A stretch of 12,165 nucleotides of DNA from Acidobacteriota bacterium (GTDB lineage: Bacteria; Acidobacteriota; Blastocatellia; Pyrinomonadales; Pyrinomonadaceae), in contig JAIVJP010000011.1 in the NCBI GenBank assembly GCA_020199975.1, positions 1-12,165 on the forward strand, read 5' to 3'. Numbering within the stretch: the stretch's first letter is position 1; the number at the start of each line of letters is the position of its first letter. A program made the position numbers and the translations under genes. This document shows positions 1-8,356 of the stretch, piece by piece. The notes below the pieces were generated by a model that saw only the letters and a program-made list of their open reading frames with translations, ran no database searches and was not told the origin of the DNA.

Positions 1-657
1 GAAGTGGTGCGCAGCAAGGCGAATATCCTGCAAGGCGCGCGCACCCGTTGGTCAAACTTTTTCCATGGATTTTTCCTGCTCGCCTTTGTGCTCCTGGTCC
101 CGGGGGTGTTGCAGATGATCCCCTTGGCAGCCCTGGCCGGCGTGCTGCTGGTGATTGGCTTCAAGCTCGCGCACCCGAATGATTTCATTCACGCGCTCCA
201 TATCGGGAAAGTCGAATTTGGCTTGATGCTGATCACGGCCTTTACCGTTCTCCTGACCGATCTGCTGATTGGTGTCGCCCTTGGCATTGTCCTGGGCTTG
301 ATCGTGGCCTTGGTGAGAGGGACCTCGCTGGGCAATCTCTTCAAGCCCGACATGCAGGTGGTGGAAGAGGGCGATACGATCACTGTCAAGTTCCGCAGAG
401 CGCTGGGCTTTAATAATTTTATAGGCATCCGCGGCAAGCTCGATGCGCTCCCGCGCGGAAAGAAGGTGGTACTCGACTTCAGCGGCGTGCAAGTAATCGA
501 TCCGACGGCGATGGAGCGATTATACGACTTCGAACGCGAGTACATCGACGCCGGCGGGCAGGTGGAGCGTCGCGGCACAGAGCATCTGCGGGCCGAATCC
601 GAGCATGAATTTGGGACGAGACGGGAGCTGAGGCGCGCGGAGAAAAAGGCGATGTGA
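1..657 (+). CDS. SulP-family anion transporter, C-terminal part with STAS domain (5' end outside window)
   Basis: Open from the first base (codon 1 at nt 1) to TGA 655-657, so only the last ~218 residues are present. Seen: the SulP-type stretch around R11-F30, then hydrophobic segments at about 28-58 and 72-106 (the last membrane helices), a charged linker, and from about residue 125 a STAS domain with VVLDFSGVQVIDPTAMERL (157-174), which has the usual acidic residue and Thr169 before the helix. The tail after ~190 is unusually rich in Arg and Glu. Known: SulP proteins move sulfate, bicarbonate or other anions across the inner membrane; some (BicA and relatives) are Na+-dependent bicarbonate carriers, and SulP genes often lie beside dabA-like genes in autotrophs. 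Inference: bicarbonate or another anion is the likely substrate given the DabA gene downstream, but sulfate cannot be excluded. The 195 bp gap to the next gene holds a repeat, so membership of the same transcript is uncertain. Confidence 0.85.
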   Translation, partial: EVVRSKANILQGARTRWSNFFHGFFLLAFVLLVPGVLQMIPLAALAGVLLVIGFKLAHPNDFIHALHIGKVEFGLMLITAFTVLLTDLLIGVALGIVLGLIVALVRGTSLGNLFKPDMQVVEEGDTITVKFRRALGFNNFIGIRGKLDALPRGKKVVLDFSGVQVIDPTAMERLYDFEREYIDAGGQVERRGTEHLRAESEHEFGTRRELRRAEKKAM

Positions 658-684
658 ATCTATGACGGCGATCCCTTCACGTTC

Positions 685-806
685 TCGGGTAGGGTGGGCA
701 TCTTGCCCGCCGAGCGATGCATCTTGCGTCGCAGCCTTTCAGACGTGCGCGAAAGTTCGTTCGGGTGAGACGCCCAAACCGGCGGGCGGGACGCCACCCT
801 ACCCGA
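685..806. repeat. Intergenic palindromic repeat element with tandem small hairpins
   Basis: Outer arms are exact: TCGGGTAGGGTGG (685-697) and its complement CCACCCTACCCGA (794-806). Inner arms also match: GCCCGCCG (705-712) and CGGCGGGC (780-787). Within it lie three 19-nt hairpin modules of 7-nt arms around 5-nt loops: 693-711 (loop ATCTT), 714-732 (loop ATCTT again) and 760-778 (loop GAGAC, one mismatch). GCATCTTGC occurs exactly twice, 21 nt apart (698-706, 719-727). No gene-like reading frame is convincing here. It looks like a REP/BIME-type or non-autonomous palindromic mobile repeat. It is not a standard plus-strand terminator, because the distal arm is followed by A residues and not T residues. 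Confidence 0.7.
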
Positions 807-837
807 AAAAATTAAACTGCTGTCGTGAAAGAGACTT

Positions 838-844
838 AAGGAGA
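838..844 (+). promoter_or_regulatory. Strong Shine-Dalgarno AAGGAGA for the first NuoM-like gene
   Basis: AAGGAGA ends 8 nt before the ATG at 853. It is among the best ribosome binding sites in the window and fixes this start. I see no convincing sigma-70 promoter in the 46 nt between the palindromic repeat and this ATG, so the promoter may be inside or before the repeat, or upstream of the SulP gene. Confidence 0.75.
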
Positions 845-852
845 AATCCGCC

Positions 853-2310
853 ATGGGTATCTTGAGCATCATTGTTGCCCTGCCACTCGCCGGTCTTGTC
901 ATCAGCTTGATTTTGCCCAAGAACAAAGTGGGGCTGATCCGTGGTGTTGCCATCGGGTGGGCCACGCTTGTCTTTGGCGTCTCCTGGCAACTGCTTTTCA
1001 AGTTTAGCCTGAACACCGCCGAACTGCAGTTCGTGGAACGGCGGCCATGGATTCCAGAACTGGGGATGACCTACGTGCTCGGCGTCGATGGCCTCTCCTT
1101 TCCACTGGTGCTGCTGACGACGCTCTTGATACTGATCGCAGTGATCGCCTCGGTCAGCATCCAGGAGCGAGTCAAAGGCTACTACGCATGGATTTTTCTA
1201 CTGGAGTTTTCGATCCTCGGAGTCTTCGTGTCGCAGGACTGGTTTCTCTTCTACGTCTTTTGGGAGATCGGTCTGGTACCAATGTTCTTCCTGATCGGGT
1301 TATGGGGCGGCGAAAACAGAGCGACAGCCACGATGACCTTCTTCCTCTACACACTGGCGGGATCGATCTTCATGCTGCTCGGGATCATTGCCGTCTATTT
1401 GAGCGCCGATCCGCATACCTTCGACATGTTGGCGCTGATGAAAGCGCGCGAAGGTTGGACGCGGGCATTTCAGCTTGGTCCATTCATCGCTTTTTTCATC
1501 GGGTTTGCGGTTAAGATCCCGGTGTTTCCGCTGCACGGCTGGTTGCCGCTGGCCCACGTAGAGGCCCCGGCGCCGGTCAGCATTATTCTTTCCGGGTTGC
1601 TCTTGAAAATGGGTGCCTACGGCGTGCTCCGCGTGAGCGGATTGTTGCCCCAGGGGCTGGAATGGTTTTCACCATTTCTGCTGGCGCTCGGGATGATCAA
1701 CATTATCTACGGCGCGGTCCTGTCGTGGCGTCAAACGGACCTTAAAGCGATGGTGGCCTTTTCTTCGATCAGTCATATGGGCTTTGTGATCCTCGGCATT
1801 GCTGCCCTCAATGTCACCGGGTTTTCCGGCGCAGTGTTTCAGATGGTGACGCACGGCATCATCACGGGCGCGCTCTTCCTGCTGGTGGGCATCATTTATG
1901 AGCGCTCGCATACCCGTGAAGTATCAGATTTTGGCGGACTGGCAACGCGCATCCCCATCTATTCAGGGTTGATGTCGCTGGCGCTGCTGGCTTCGATGGG
2001 GATGCCGGGACTGGCACAGTTTGTGGGTGAGTTTCAAGTGCTGGTCGGTGCTTTTCAGCGATGGGGGCTGTATGTTGTCATTGCCAGCATCGGCATCCTC
2101 GTGAGCGCGGCCTATTCGCTGCGCACAATTGCGAGAATGTTTATGGGAACTTTCAATCCCAGATGGTCGAACCTTACAGACTTGAACGCGCTTGAGCTCG
2201 CGGCAGCGCTCCCGCTCGCAGTTTTGATGGTAGGGCTGGGGCTTTTCCCCAGCCTGCTCCTCAGGCTGATGAACACGACGCTGACGCAGATGGCGGCGCT
2301 CTTTCCGTAG
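853..2310 (+). CDS. NuoM/NdhD-like proton-pumping subunit (antiporter-like subunit 1)
   Basis: 485-residue polytopic membrane protein of the Proton_antipo_M family (PF00361), close to the usual NuoM length of ~500. ATG with AAGGAGA upstream. Key residues of the family are in place: Glu138 in TM5 (YVFWEIGLVP), Lys221 in TM7 (FAVKIPVFPLHGW), Lys252 in TM8 (LLLKMGAYG) and Glu393 in TM12 (QFVGEF); H308 lies in the FSSISHMG motif. These form the half-channels and central axis that carry protons in complex I. One departure: after HGW the usual LPDAH reads LPLAH, so the conserved Asp is Leu233. Known: in complex I this subunit couples quinone chemistry to proton transfer. Here its neighbours are SulP and DabA and no redox subunits are visible, so I infer that it conducts H+ or Na+ for a DabA-type complex. 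The gap to dabA is 12 nt, which suggests one operon. A genuine complex I NuoM is the alternative. Confidence 0.9.
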   Translation: MGILSIIVALPLAGLVISLILPKNKVGLIRGVAIGWATLVFGVSWQLLFKFSLNTAELQFVERRPWIPELGMTYVLGVDGLSFPLVLLTTLLILIAVIASVSIQERVKGYYAWIFLLEFSILGVFVSQDWFLFYVFWEIGLVPMFFLIGLWGGENRATATMTFFLYTLAGSIFMLLGIIAVYLSADPHTFDMLALMKAREGWTRAFQLGPFIAFFIGFAVKIPVFPLHGWLPLAHVEAPAPVSIILSGLLLKMGAYGVLRVSGLLPQGLEWFSPFLLALGMINIIYGAVLSWRQTDLKAMVAFSSISHMGFVILGIAALNVTGFSGAVFQMVTHGIITGALFLLVGIIYERSHTREVSDFGGLATRIPIYSGLMSLALLASMGMPGLAQFVGEFQVLVGAFQRWGLYVVIASIGILVSAAYSLRTIARMFMGTFNPRWSNLTDLNALELAAALPLAVLMVGLGLFPSLLLRLMNTTLTQMAALFP

Positions 2311-2322
2311 GGCCGAATTGAT

Positions 2323-5300
2323 ATGACACTTCCGATCACCGACGAGATGCGTTATCACCTCAAGCATGAGGTGGAACATTTCAGCCATCTGCTCTCCAGC
2401 CAGGGGCCGATGACGACGTTCATCCATCACAACACCCTGCACGGCCTGCAGCATCTCCCGTTTGAAGAGGCGATTGCCAAGGCCACGCCCGTTCTGGGCG
2501 GACGCGGTTACCTGTCGAATGAAGAGTATCGCGGCTTCTATCGTCGCGGTCGAATTGTGGACGAGGACATCGAGCCGGCACTGGAGACGCGCCCGGCCTT
2601 CGCCGGCACGGAAGAGATAGCCAGAATCGGCGAGCGCTCCATCACCGCACGGGAAGTCGCCAGAACCCACCTGCTCTATGGCATCGAGGCCATCGACCCC
2701 GCCCAATTCCGCTTTGAAGCGTATGAACGCGGGGCCTGTCGTAGCTTTCGCGGCGACGTGCCGGAAGACGCACGCACCGTCCTCTTGTCCAAGGCTAAAA
2801 CGGACCTCGCCCGCAGCCTCGAGCGAATCGGGCGCGATTGGACTCTGGCGGATTGGATGCAGTCGCATACGAACCTAGACATCATCGACCGACTGCGCGA
2901 GGCCGTCAAGAGCGCGCTCCAAGCGAACCATGGTCGGCACAACGATCACCAAGGTGGCGGCCAGAACATGCGGCATGGCGGCAAACCTGCCGCCCCACTG
3001 AGCGGTCCATCGGTGGAGCATTGGTTACGGAAGCTTCAGGTTCCGAAGGATCGAAGAGAAGGTTACCTCCAATGTATTGATCATTGTTGTGAGGAGATCG
3101 CGCGCGAAACCGGAATGGGAGATGAACAACTTCGCCGCATTTGGCTACGCACGGAGACAGACTTCCTGAAGAAGCTTGCGCGACTTCATTTCGGTTGCAA
3201 CGGCACTTACGACGCGATTGCCAGCCACTTCGGAAGCAAGCCGGAGTCCTATGCTCTTAGCTCTCTCTGGAACGCATGTCTGGTTGTCCACGGACTTCAC
3301 GACCCACTCGCACCCACCCACCCCCTTCACCTGCAGGAGCAGAACGCGGATGCGACGGCTGAATTGTTGCACGAGCGATTCTGGCATCTGGAGCGCTGGG
3401 GAGGCCCTCCGATCCTGCTTAGTCCCGATCTTCGTGCGGACCTTCAGGCGTTCGTCAATCGGGAGCTGAGTCAATTAGAGGAGAGCGGCGCCTCGGCAGA
3501 TGAAGTGTCACTTCTCCTACAATTCGTTCTCCACGATCTGGAAACTAACGAGTTAAACCGCAGGGCCATCGATGCGCTGGAGGGGCTCCTCTCCGACCAC
3601 GCCGGGCAAACTGAAAATCAAAGCCTGCTGGAGAAGCTCCACGCCCACGATCCGCGCCGGCAAATGATGGCGTGCGCACAGGAGACGCTCGACGCCGCAA
3701 TGAAGCGCCTCGGTCGCGATCTGTCGCACAGCGAATTCCTGCGGGGGATGACTGGCGAACATCTCTCCGAGCGTATCAATCGTTACATGATCAAGCGTTG
3801 CGCGGCTTTTCTCGACGAAGGGCAAGCGGCCTGGCGGATGCCCGACCGACCGCTCGGTTTCTACGACGCCTGGAGAAGGATGACCGCATACGACGGGCCG
3901 CTCGATTTTGAAGACCTTGCAGACTGGCGGGCCGCGTTGCAGCGGCTCCCCGACACAGCGGAAGATGCCGTGATTCAGCAGCTACAAACTCTCGGTGTTG
4001 AGGAAGCGGATTGGGGCGAATACCTTGGTCGGCTCCTGCTACAGCTTCCCGGCTGGGCCGGCATGATCAGTTGGCGCTCCGGCCGGCCACATTATCCGAG
4101 ACAGGAGGTGATGCCGATTGATCTGATTCAGTTTCTTGCCGTGCGCCTGTTCCTTGAAACGCTGCTGGTTCAACAGGTCTGCAAAAAGAACTGGCACACT
4201 GAGACGGACCTGGCAAGCCTTCAGCACTATTTCCAAAACCACCGTTATGAGTTTTTCGTGCGGCAAGAATTGCACGCCGGGAAGCTTCCCGATTACCTGG
4301 CAGTAAAAGCTCGGGCCTTGTTGTCCCAATCACCGGTTGAGGACGGCGCTCTGGAAACCTTGGCCGACATGATCTGGATGTATCGCCAGAGCAGCCTCTC
4401 CAAAGATAAGGCGGGACCCACGGTCTACCGAAGCGCGTGGCAGTTGTTTCATCTTTCGCAGTTTCTCGGCCTTTCCGGAGATGATCTGCGCGCGCTCTCT
4501 GCGACCGACCGTGAGCGGCTGCTGACCACGCTCGATGCCTTCCCCTCTTCAGCGCACGGGCCTGTCTGGCTCGCCGCCTATGAGTTCCACTACCGCGACC
4601 AGATTCTCAATGCCCTAACCGGCAATCGCGGTAAGGGACGCTGGAAAACGCGTGAGACGAGGCCATTAGCCCAGGTTGTATTCTGCATTGACGAGCGTGA
4701 AGAGGCGATCCACCGCCACCTGGAAGAACTGAATCCAGGCTACGAGACTTTGGGCGCCGCGGGATTCTTCGGCGTCGCGATGAACTATTCCGGCTTGGAC
4801 GATCATCATACCACACCGCTCTGTCCGCCGGTAATCACGCCCGCGCATCATGTCAATGAGGTTTCAAGACCAGATGATGTTGACAGGCTGCAAAAACACA
4901 AGCGCCGCAGGAAATGGAATGAAGTGTTTCGCAATACAGATTGGGAACTGAGGCGTAACCCCGTCTCGGCCTACTTCCTGCTGGACCTGCTCGGCTTCGT
5001 CCATTTGCTCCCACTGTTCGGAAGAATCTTTTCACCGCATCGCTATACCACTTTCATCGAAAACTTTCGCCGGCGCTTGATTCCGCCTGTCCGCACCACA
5101 TTGACCCTTGACGCGCCACAAAAGTCTGATGCGTCCAGCGCGCCTGACGAGGAGCATCTCGGATTTACGACCGCGGAGCAGGCCGACCGCGTGGAGGCAA
5201 TGCTTCGCAACCTCGGAATGACCTATAACTTCGCGCGTCTTGCCGTCTTCACCGGACACGGCTCGGTGAGCGTCAACAATCCTCATGAGTCGGCCCATGA

Positions 5301-6294
5301 TTGCGGCGCCTGTGGCGGCAAGCATGGCGGGCCGAACGGGCGTGCCTTCGCCGCGATGGTCAACCGCCCAGCGGTTCGCGCCGTGCTGCGTGAGCGCGGG
5401 ATAGACATCCCCGACGACACCTGGTTTGTCGGCGCGCAGCACAACACCGCCTCCGATCTCTACACCTTTTACGATGTTGAAGACATCCCGGCGACGCACA
5501 GAGAAGACTGGCGCCGGCTGGTGGCCGATCTCGACGAAGCGCGTGCGCGCTCGGCGCAGGAGCGCTGCCGCCGCTTCGCCTCGGCGCCGAAAGATGTCTC
5601 GCCCAGACGGTCGCTACGGCATGTCGAAGAACGCTCGATGGACCTCTCACAGGTGCGCCCGGAATGGGGTCATGCGACAAACGCTGTCGCCGTCGTCGGT
5701 CGCCGCTCCATTACCTATGGGGTGTTTCTCGATCGCCGGCCCTTTATCATCTCCTACGATCCTACCCAGGACCCGGACGGCAAGATTCTGGAAAGAATTC
5801 TGCTCGCGGTGGGTCCCGTCGGCGCCGGTATCAATCTGGAATACTACTTCTCGACGGTCGATAATATTAAGTACGGCTCTGACACGAAAGTCCCCCACAA
5901 CGTCACGGGCCTCATAGGTGTGATGGAGGGCGCCATGAGCGATCTGCGCACCGGCTTGCCGAAGCAGATGGTGGAGGTGCATGAGCCGATGCGGCTTCAG
6001 CTCATGGTCGAAGCGAAGCTCGAAGTGCTGGGCGAAATCTACGGGCGTCAGAAAGCCATCCAGGAGTTGCTCGGCAACGCCTGGGTTCACCTGATCGCGA
6101 TTGACCCGGACTCGGGCGAGTTCAACCTCTTCCACCCGCGCGGCGAGTTTATCCCATGGGACAAACCTGTCACGCCGCTTCCCACTGTCAGGTCGTCATT
6201 CGAGTGGTACAAGGGCAAGACCGATTACCTCACACCGGCCATGATCGTCCAGAACGGCGGACACACCGCCCCACCGGAGGTGCGGCGTGTTTGA
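2323..6294 (+). CDS. dabA: DabA, DUF2309/UPF0753 zinc protein of the inorganic carbon uptake (DAB) system
   Basis: 1323 residues, longer than the ~830 of Halothiobacillus DabA2. The N-terminal family motif lies at 33-50 (F-I-H-H-N-T ... L-P-F-E-E-A). The beta-carbonic-anhydrase-like zinc site is recognisable: VFCIDEREEA gives C788, D790 and R792; FTGHGS gives H979; HDCGACGG gives C994. The H to C spacing of 15 equals that of H524-C539 in H. neapolitanus. Later family blocks are present: VRPEWG (~1111), DPTQDPDG (~1146), YYFSTVD (~1174), HNVTG (~1192) and DLRTGLP (~1207). A His/Gly-rich low-complexity stretch lies at ~203-222. No signal peptide or clear membrane helix, so it is probably a peripheral cytoplasmic subunit. 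Known: DabA hydrates CO2 to bicarbonate only when joined to a cation-driven DabB membrane subunit, and MpsB is the homologue in Firmicutes. The start codon has only a weak TAGGG (2308-2312) ahead of it, which suggests coupling to the gene before. The end overlaps the next gene by 8 nt. The family is certain; substrate and direction are inferred. Confidence 0.92.
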   Translation: MTLPITDEMRYHLKHEVEHFSHLLSSQGPMTTFIHHNTLHGLQHLPFEEAIAKATPVLGGRGYLSNEEYRGFYRRGRIVDEDIEPALETRPAFAGTEEIARIGERSITAREVARTHLLYGIEAIDPAQFRFEAYERGACRSFRGDVPEDARTVLLSKAKTDLARSLERIGRDWTLADWMQSHTNLDIIDRLREAVKSALQANHGRHNDHQGGGQNMRHGGKPAAPLSGPSVEHWLRKLQVPKDRREGYLQCIDHCCEEIARETGMGDEQLRRIWLRTETDFLKKLARLHFGCNGTYDAIASHFGSKPESYALSSLWNACLVVHGLHDPLAPTHPLHLQEQNADATAELLHERFWHLERWGGPPILLSPDLRADLQAFVNRELSQLEESGASADEVSLLLQFVLHDLETNELNRRAIDALEGLLSDHAGQTENQSLLEKLHAHDPRRQMMACAQETLDAAMKRLGRDLSHSEFLRGMTGEHLSERINRYMIKRCAAFLDEGQAAWRMPDRPLGFYDAWRRMTAYDGPLDFEDLADWRAALQRLPDTAEDAVIQQLQTLGVEEADWGEYLGRLLLQLPGWAGMISWRSGRPHYPRQEVMPIDLIQFLAVRLFLETLLVQQVCKKNWHTETDLASLQHYFQNHRYEFFVRQELHAGKLPDYLAVKARALLSQSPVEDGALETLADMIWMYRQSSLSKDKAGPTVYRSAWQLFHLSQFLGLSGDDLRALSATDRERLLTTLDAFPSSAHGPVWLAAYEFHYRDQILNALTGNRGKGRWKTRETRPLAQVVFCIDEREEAIHRHLEELNPGYETLGAAGFFGVAMNYSGLDDHHTTPLCPPVITPAHHVNEVSRPDDVDRLQKHKRRRKWNEVFRNTDWELRRNPVSAYFLLDLLGFVHLLPLFGRIFSPHRYTTFIENFRRRLIPPVRTTLTLDAPQKSDASSAPDEEHLGFTTAEQADRVEAMLRNLGMTYNFARLAVFTGHGSVSVNNPHESAHDCGACGGKHGGPNGRAFAAMVNRPAVRAVLRERGIDIPDDTWFVGAQHNTASDLYTFYDVEDIPATHREDWRRLVADLDEARARSAQERCRRFASAPKDVSPRRSLRHVEERSMDLSQVRPEWGHATNAVAVVGRRSITYGVFLDRRPFIISYDPTQDPDGKILERILLAVGPVGAGINLEYYFSTVDNIKYGSDTKVPHNVTGLIGVMEGAMSDLRTGLPKQMVEVHEPMRLQLMVEAKLEVLGEIYGRQKAIQELLGNAWVHLIAIDPDSGEFNLFHPRGEFIPWDKPVTPLPTVRSSFEWYKGKTDYLTPAMIVQNGGHTAPPEVRRV
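6276..6282 (+). promoter_or_regulatory. Shine-Dalgarno GGAGGTG inside the dabA 3' end; sets a GTG start
   Basis: GGAGGTG lies within the last codons of dabA. Its GGAGG core ends 6 nt before GTG at 6287. The sequence from the GTG encodes MFDLIVVLIPGLPLLAAL, a typical NuoL-type first helix. The next gene therefore starts before the dabA stop (6292-6294), giving an 8-nt overlap and probable translational coupling of DabA with its membrane partner. Confidence 0.75.
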
Positions 6295-8356
6295 TCTCAT
6301 CGTTGTACTCATTCCCGGATTGCCTCTGCTGGCAGCACTTGCCAACGGCGTCAACGCACTTCTGGGCGAACGCTATTCGAGAACTCTGATCACACGACTG
6401 GCGTGGGGCGCGGCGCTCGGCTCATTCCTGGGAACGCTGTATGTGCTGGTTCGTCTGCTGATAGATCCCACACCTCGTGAAGTCATAGCTTACCGCTGGC
6501 TGTTTAGCGGCGAGTTGAACGTGAACATAGCGTTCCTGATTGACTCGCTCTCCGTCGTGATGATGTTGCTCACGACGAGCATCACTTTTGTCATGACCTT
6601 CTTTTCGGTCAACTACATGCACAACGAAAGGGGCTTCTCACGCTTCTTCACGGTGATGTCGTTGTTCCTGTTCGCCATGCTGCTGCTCGTCATGGCCAAC
6701 AACTATGTCGTGCTCTTTCTTGGCTGGGAACTGGTCGGCATGTGCTCTTACTTGTTGATTGCCTTCTATTGCGAACGGCCAAACGCGGCGCAGGCGGGCA
6801 CCAAGGCTTTCGTCATGACCCGCATTGGCGACGCCGGATTCCTGACGGCAATCTTTCTGCTCTTCGCAAACTTCGGCACGGCCAACTTCACGGAGGTCTT
6901 CTTGAGGGCCGGCGAGATTGGTCCGGGCACGGTCGCTGCCATCGCGCTCTCTCTCTTGCTCGCCGCGGTGGCGAAATCGGGACAGCTTCCGCTCGGCACC
7001 TGGCTGCCGCGCGCGATGGAAGGGCCGACACCATCGAGCGCGCTCTTCTACGGCTCGGTGATGGTGACAGCAGGCGTCTACCTAGTCGTGCGCAGCCATG
7101 TCTTCTATGACCGCGCGCCTAACGTTCTGTTGCTGGTGGCAATTGTGGGAGCAGCTACGGCGCTCTTTTCCGGCATGGTCAGCCTCGTGCAGACAGACAT
7201 CAAGAACATGCTCGTCGCAACGACCAACGCGCAGTTCGGTTTGATGTTTCTAGCCTGCGGTCTCGGCGCCTATCCGGTGGCGGTATTCCACCTGGCGGCG
7301 CACGCCTATCTCAAATGCTACCAGTTCGTCACGGCGCCCTCCATTTTGCATCTGCTGCACGGCGGACCAGATGTAACTAAAACGAGTAGCAGAGAGAATG
7401 TGCCGGTGATCTCGTGGCTGTTTCTCGCGGGCGCAGTCGCGCTGGTAATTTTTCCATTCTTTACCGGATTGCTGCCGGCATCTAAATTCGGAAGCGGCGT
7501 CATACAAGGTTTTCTTGTGCTGCTCGCGCTCGGCGTAATCGCCGCCTTCTCCGCCGCGTTCAACTCGGCACGTCTGGCCGGCGTGGCCTTTGATGAAGAG
7601 GGACACAACGGGCACGCGAGAGATCCGCACAAGAGGTCGGGGCTACTCTTTGTCAAACCAATGCTCGTCATAGCCGTGATCGCACTGATCGGCATAGCCT
7701 TTGGGATGCTGCCCGGCGGCATTAATGGAACTTGGTTCCAGCAGCTTCTTTCCCCGGTTATCTCTACGAATATCGGCGTGCCCGCGGGCAACCCGCTTCT
7801 TGCAATTGTCCTGTTGATGCTAATGATTCTGCTTGTCATTACGGGCTGGCTGACACCGCTCTATTTCGACAGGTTCAGACTCGAAGAGCCCGCCGGCGCG
7901 GTCTCCCCTCTGATGCGGCGTCTCTATAGTCTGACTCTTAATCGGTTCTGGTTAGACGAGCTCTACGAGGTGGCCATCGTCAGTCCCATGAGCAAGCTCG
8001 CACTCCTGCTGGATCGGTTCGACCGGGAGGTGCTCGACCGGACAACGGGCGTGCCCGTTCCAGCGCCACGAATCCGCGTTGCCGGGCAGACATGGCAAGA
8101 GCAGTTCATGGCAATGCAGTCGGCGCAAGCCGCTGCATCGGAGGGAGCGAAGCGTGAAGCGGCTATCCGTTGGGAGGAGAGCGATGAGCGGGCAGCCCTC
8201 GGCGAAGTTCCCTCCGACGTGCTCGGAAGGCTGGCCGGCGACGCCGTCACCTCAAACTGGATGAGGAGAGGATTACTCCGCCGAGCACATCGGACGCACG
8301 GAGAATCTGTTTGGCAGACTGACGGAGTCGGCCGCCGGCGTCTCGGGTTGGTTTGA
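6287..8356 (+). CDS. NuoL/DabB-like antiporter subunit; frame broken near the 3' end
   Basis: 689-codon frame as it stands. Membrane core to about residue 545 with family marks: GWELVGMCSYLLI (Glu148, TM5), AKSGQLPLGTWLP (Lys230, TM7), MEGPTPSSAL, H335 and H339, and LKCYQF (Lys343). Departures from usual NuoL: Gly237 follows PL where Gln or His is common, Arg242 sits at the Asp of WLPDAM, Tyr255 replaces the TM8 His of LIHAATMV, and the TM12 motif FFSKD reads LLPASKFG (Lys400 kept, Asp lost). After ~550 comes a charged helical region like the NuoL lateral helix. From about residue 661 (nt 8267) the frame turns Arg-rich and unlike a protein of this family, while the next frame encodes a sensible helix and a final membrane segment (see 8265-8594). 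I read this as one gene of ~768 residues, 6287-8594, with an indel or shift near 8261-8271. It follows dabA with an 8-nt overlap and is the best DabB (ion-driving partner) candidate. Redox-linked NuoL is less likely. Confidence 0.85.
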   Translation: MFDLIVVLIPGLPLLAALANGVNALLGERYSRTLITRLAWGAALGSFLGTLYVLVRLLIDPTPREVIAYRWLFSGELNVNIAFLIDSLSVVMMLLTTSITFVMTFFSVNYMHNERGFSRFFTVMSLFLFAMLLLVMANNYVVLFLGWELVGMCSYLLIAFYCERPNAAQAGTKAFVMTRIGDAGFLTAIFLLFANFGTANFTEVFLRAGEIGPGTVAAIALSLLLAAVAKSGQLPLGTWLPRAMEGPTPSSALFYGSVMVTAGVYLVVRSHVFYDRAPNVLLLVAIVGAATALFSGMVSLVQTDIKNMLVATTNAQFGLMFLACGLGAYPVAVFHLAAHAYLKCYQFVTAPSILHLLHGGPDVTKTSSRENVPVISWLFLAGAVALVIFPFFTGLLPASKFGSGVIQGFLVLLALGVIAAFSAAFNSARLAGVAFDEEGHNGHARDPHKRSGLLFVKPMLVIAVIALIGIAFGMLPGGINGTWFQQLLSPVISTNIGVPAGNPLLAIVLLMLMILLVITGWLTPLYFDRFRLEEPAGAVSPLMRRLYSLTLNRFWLDELYEVAIVSPMSKLALLLDRFDREVLDRTTGVPVPAPRIRVAGQTWQEQFMAMQSAQAAASEGAKREAAIRWEESDERAALGEVPSDVLGRLAGDAVTSNWMRRGLLRRAHRTHGESVWQTDGVGRRRLGLV

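Noticed and set aside
685..806. Rho-independent terminator after the SulP gene
   Set aside because: The stem is long and interrupted, and is followed by AAAAAATTAAA on the plus strand; a plus-strand terminator would need a T run there.
685..806. CRISPR-like repeats
   Set aside because: Only two copies of a 9-nt motif occur, both inside hairpins; no regular repeat-spacer spacing and no cas gene.
662..865. Small 67-codon plus-strand gene in the SulP-NuoM gap
   Set aside because: It is made of the palindromic repeat, has no ribosome binding site and runs into the NuoM-like start.
1963..2868. 301-codon minus-strand open frame
   Set aside because: It lies opposite NuoM-like subunit 1 and dabA, spans both genes, is rich in Arg, His and Gln, and matches no family I recognise; a shadow of GC-rich coding sequence.
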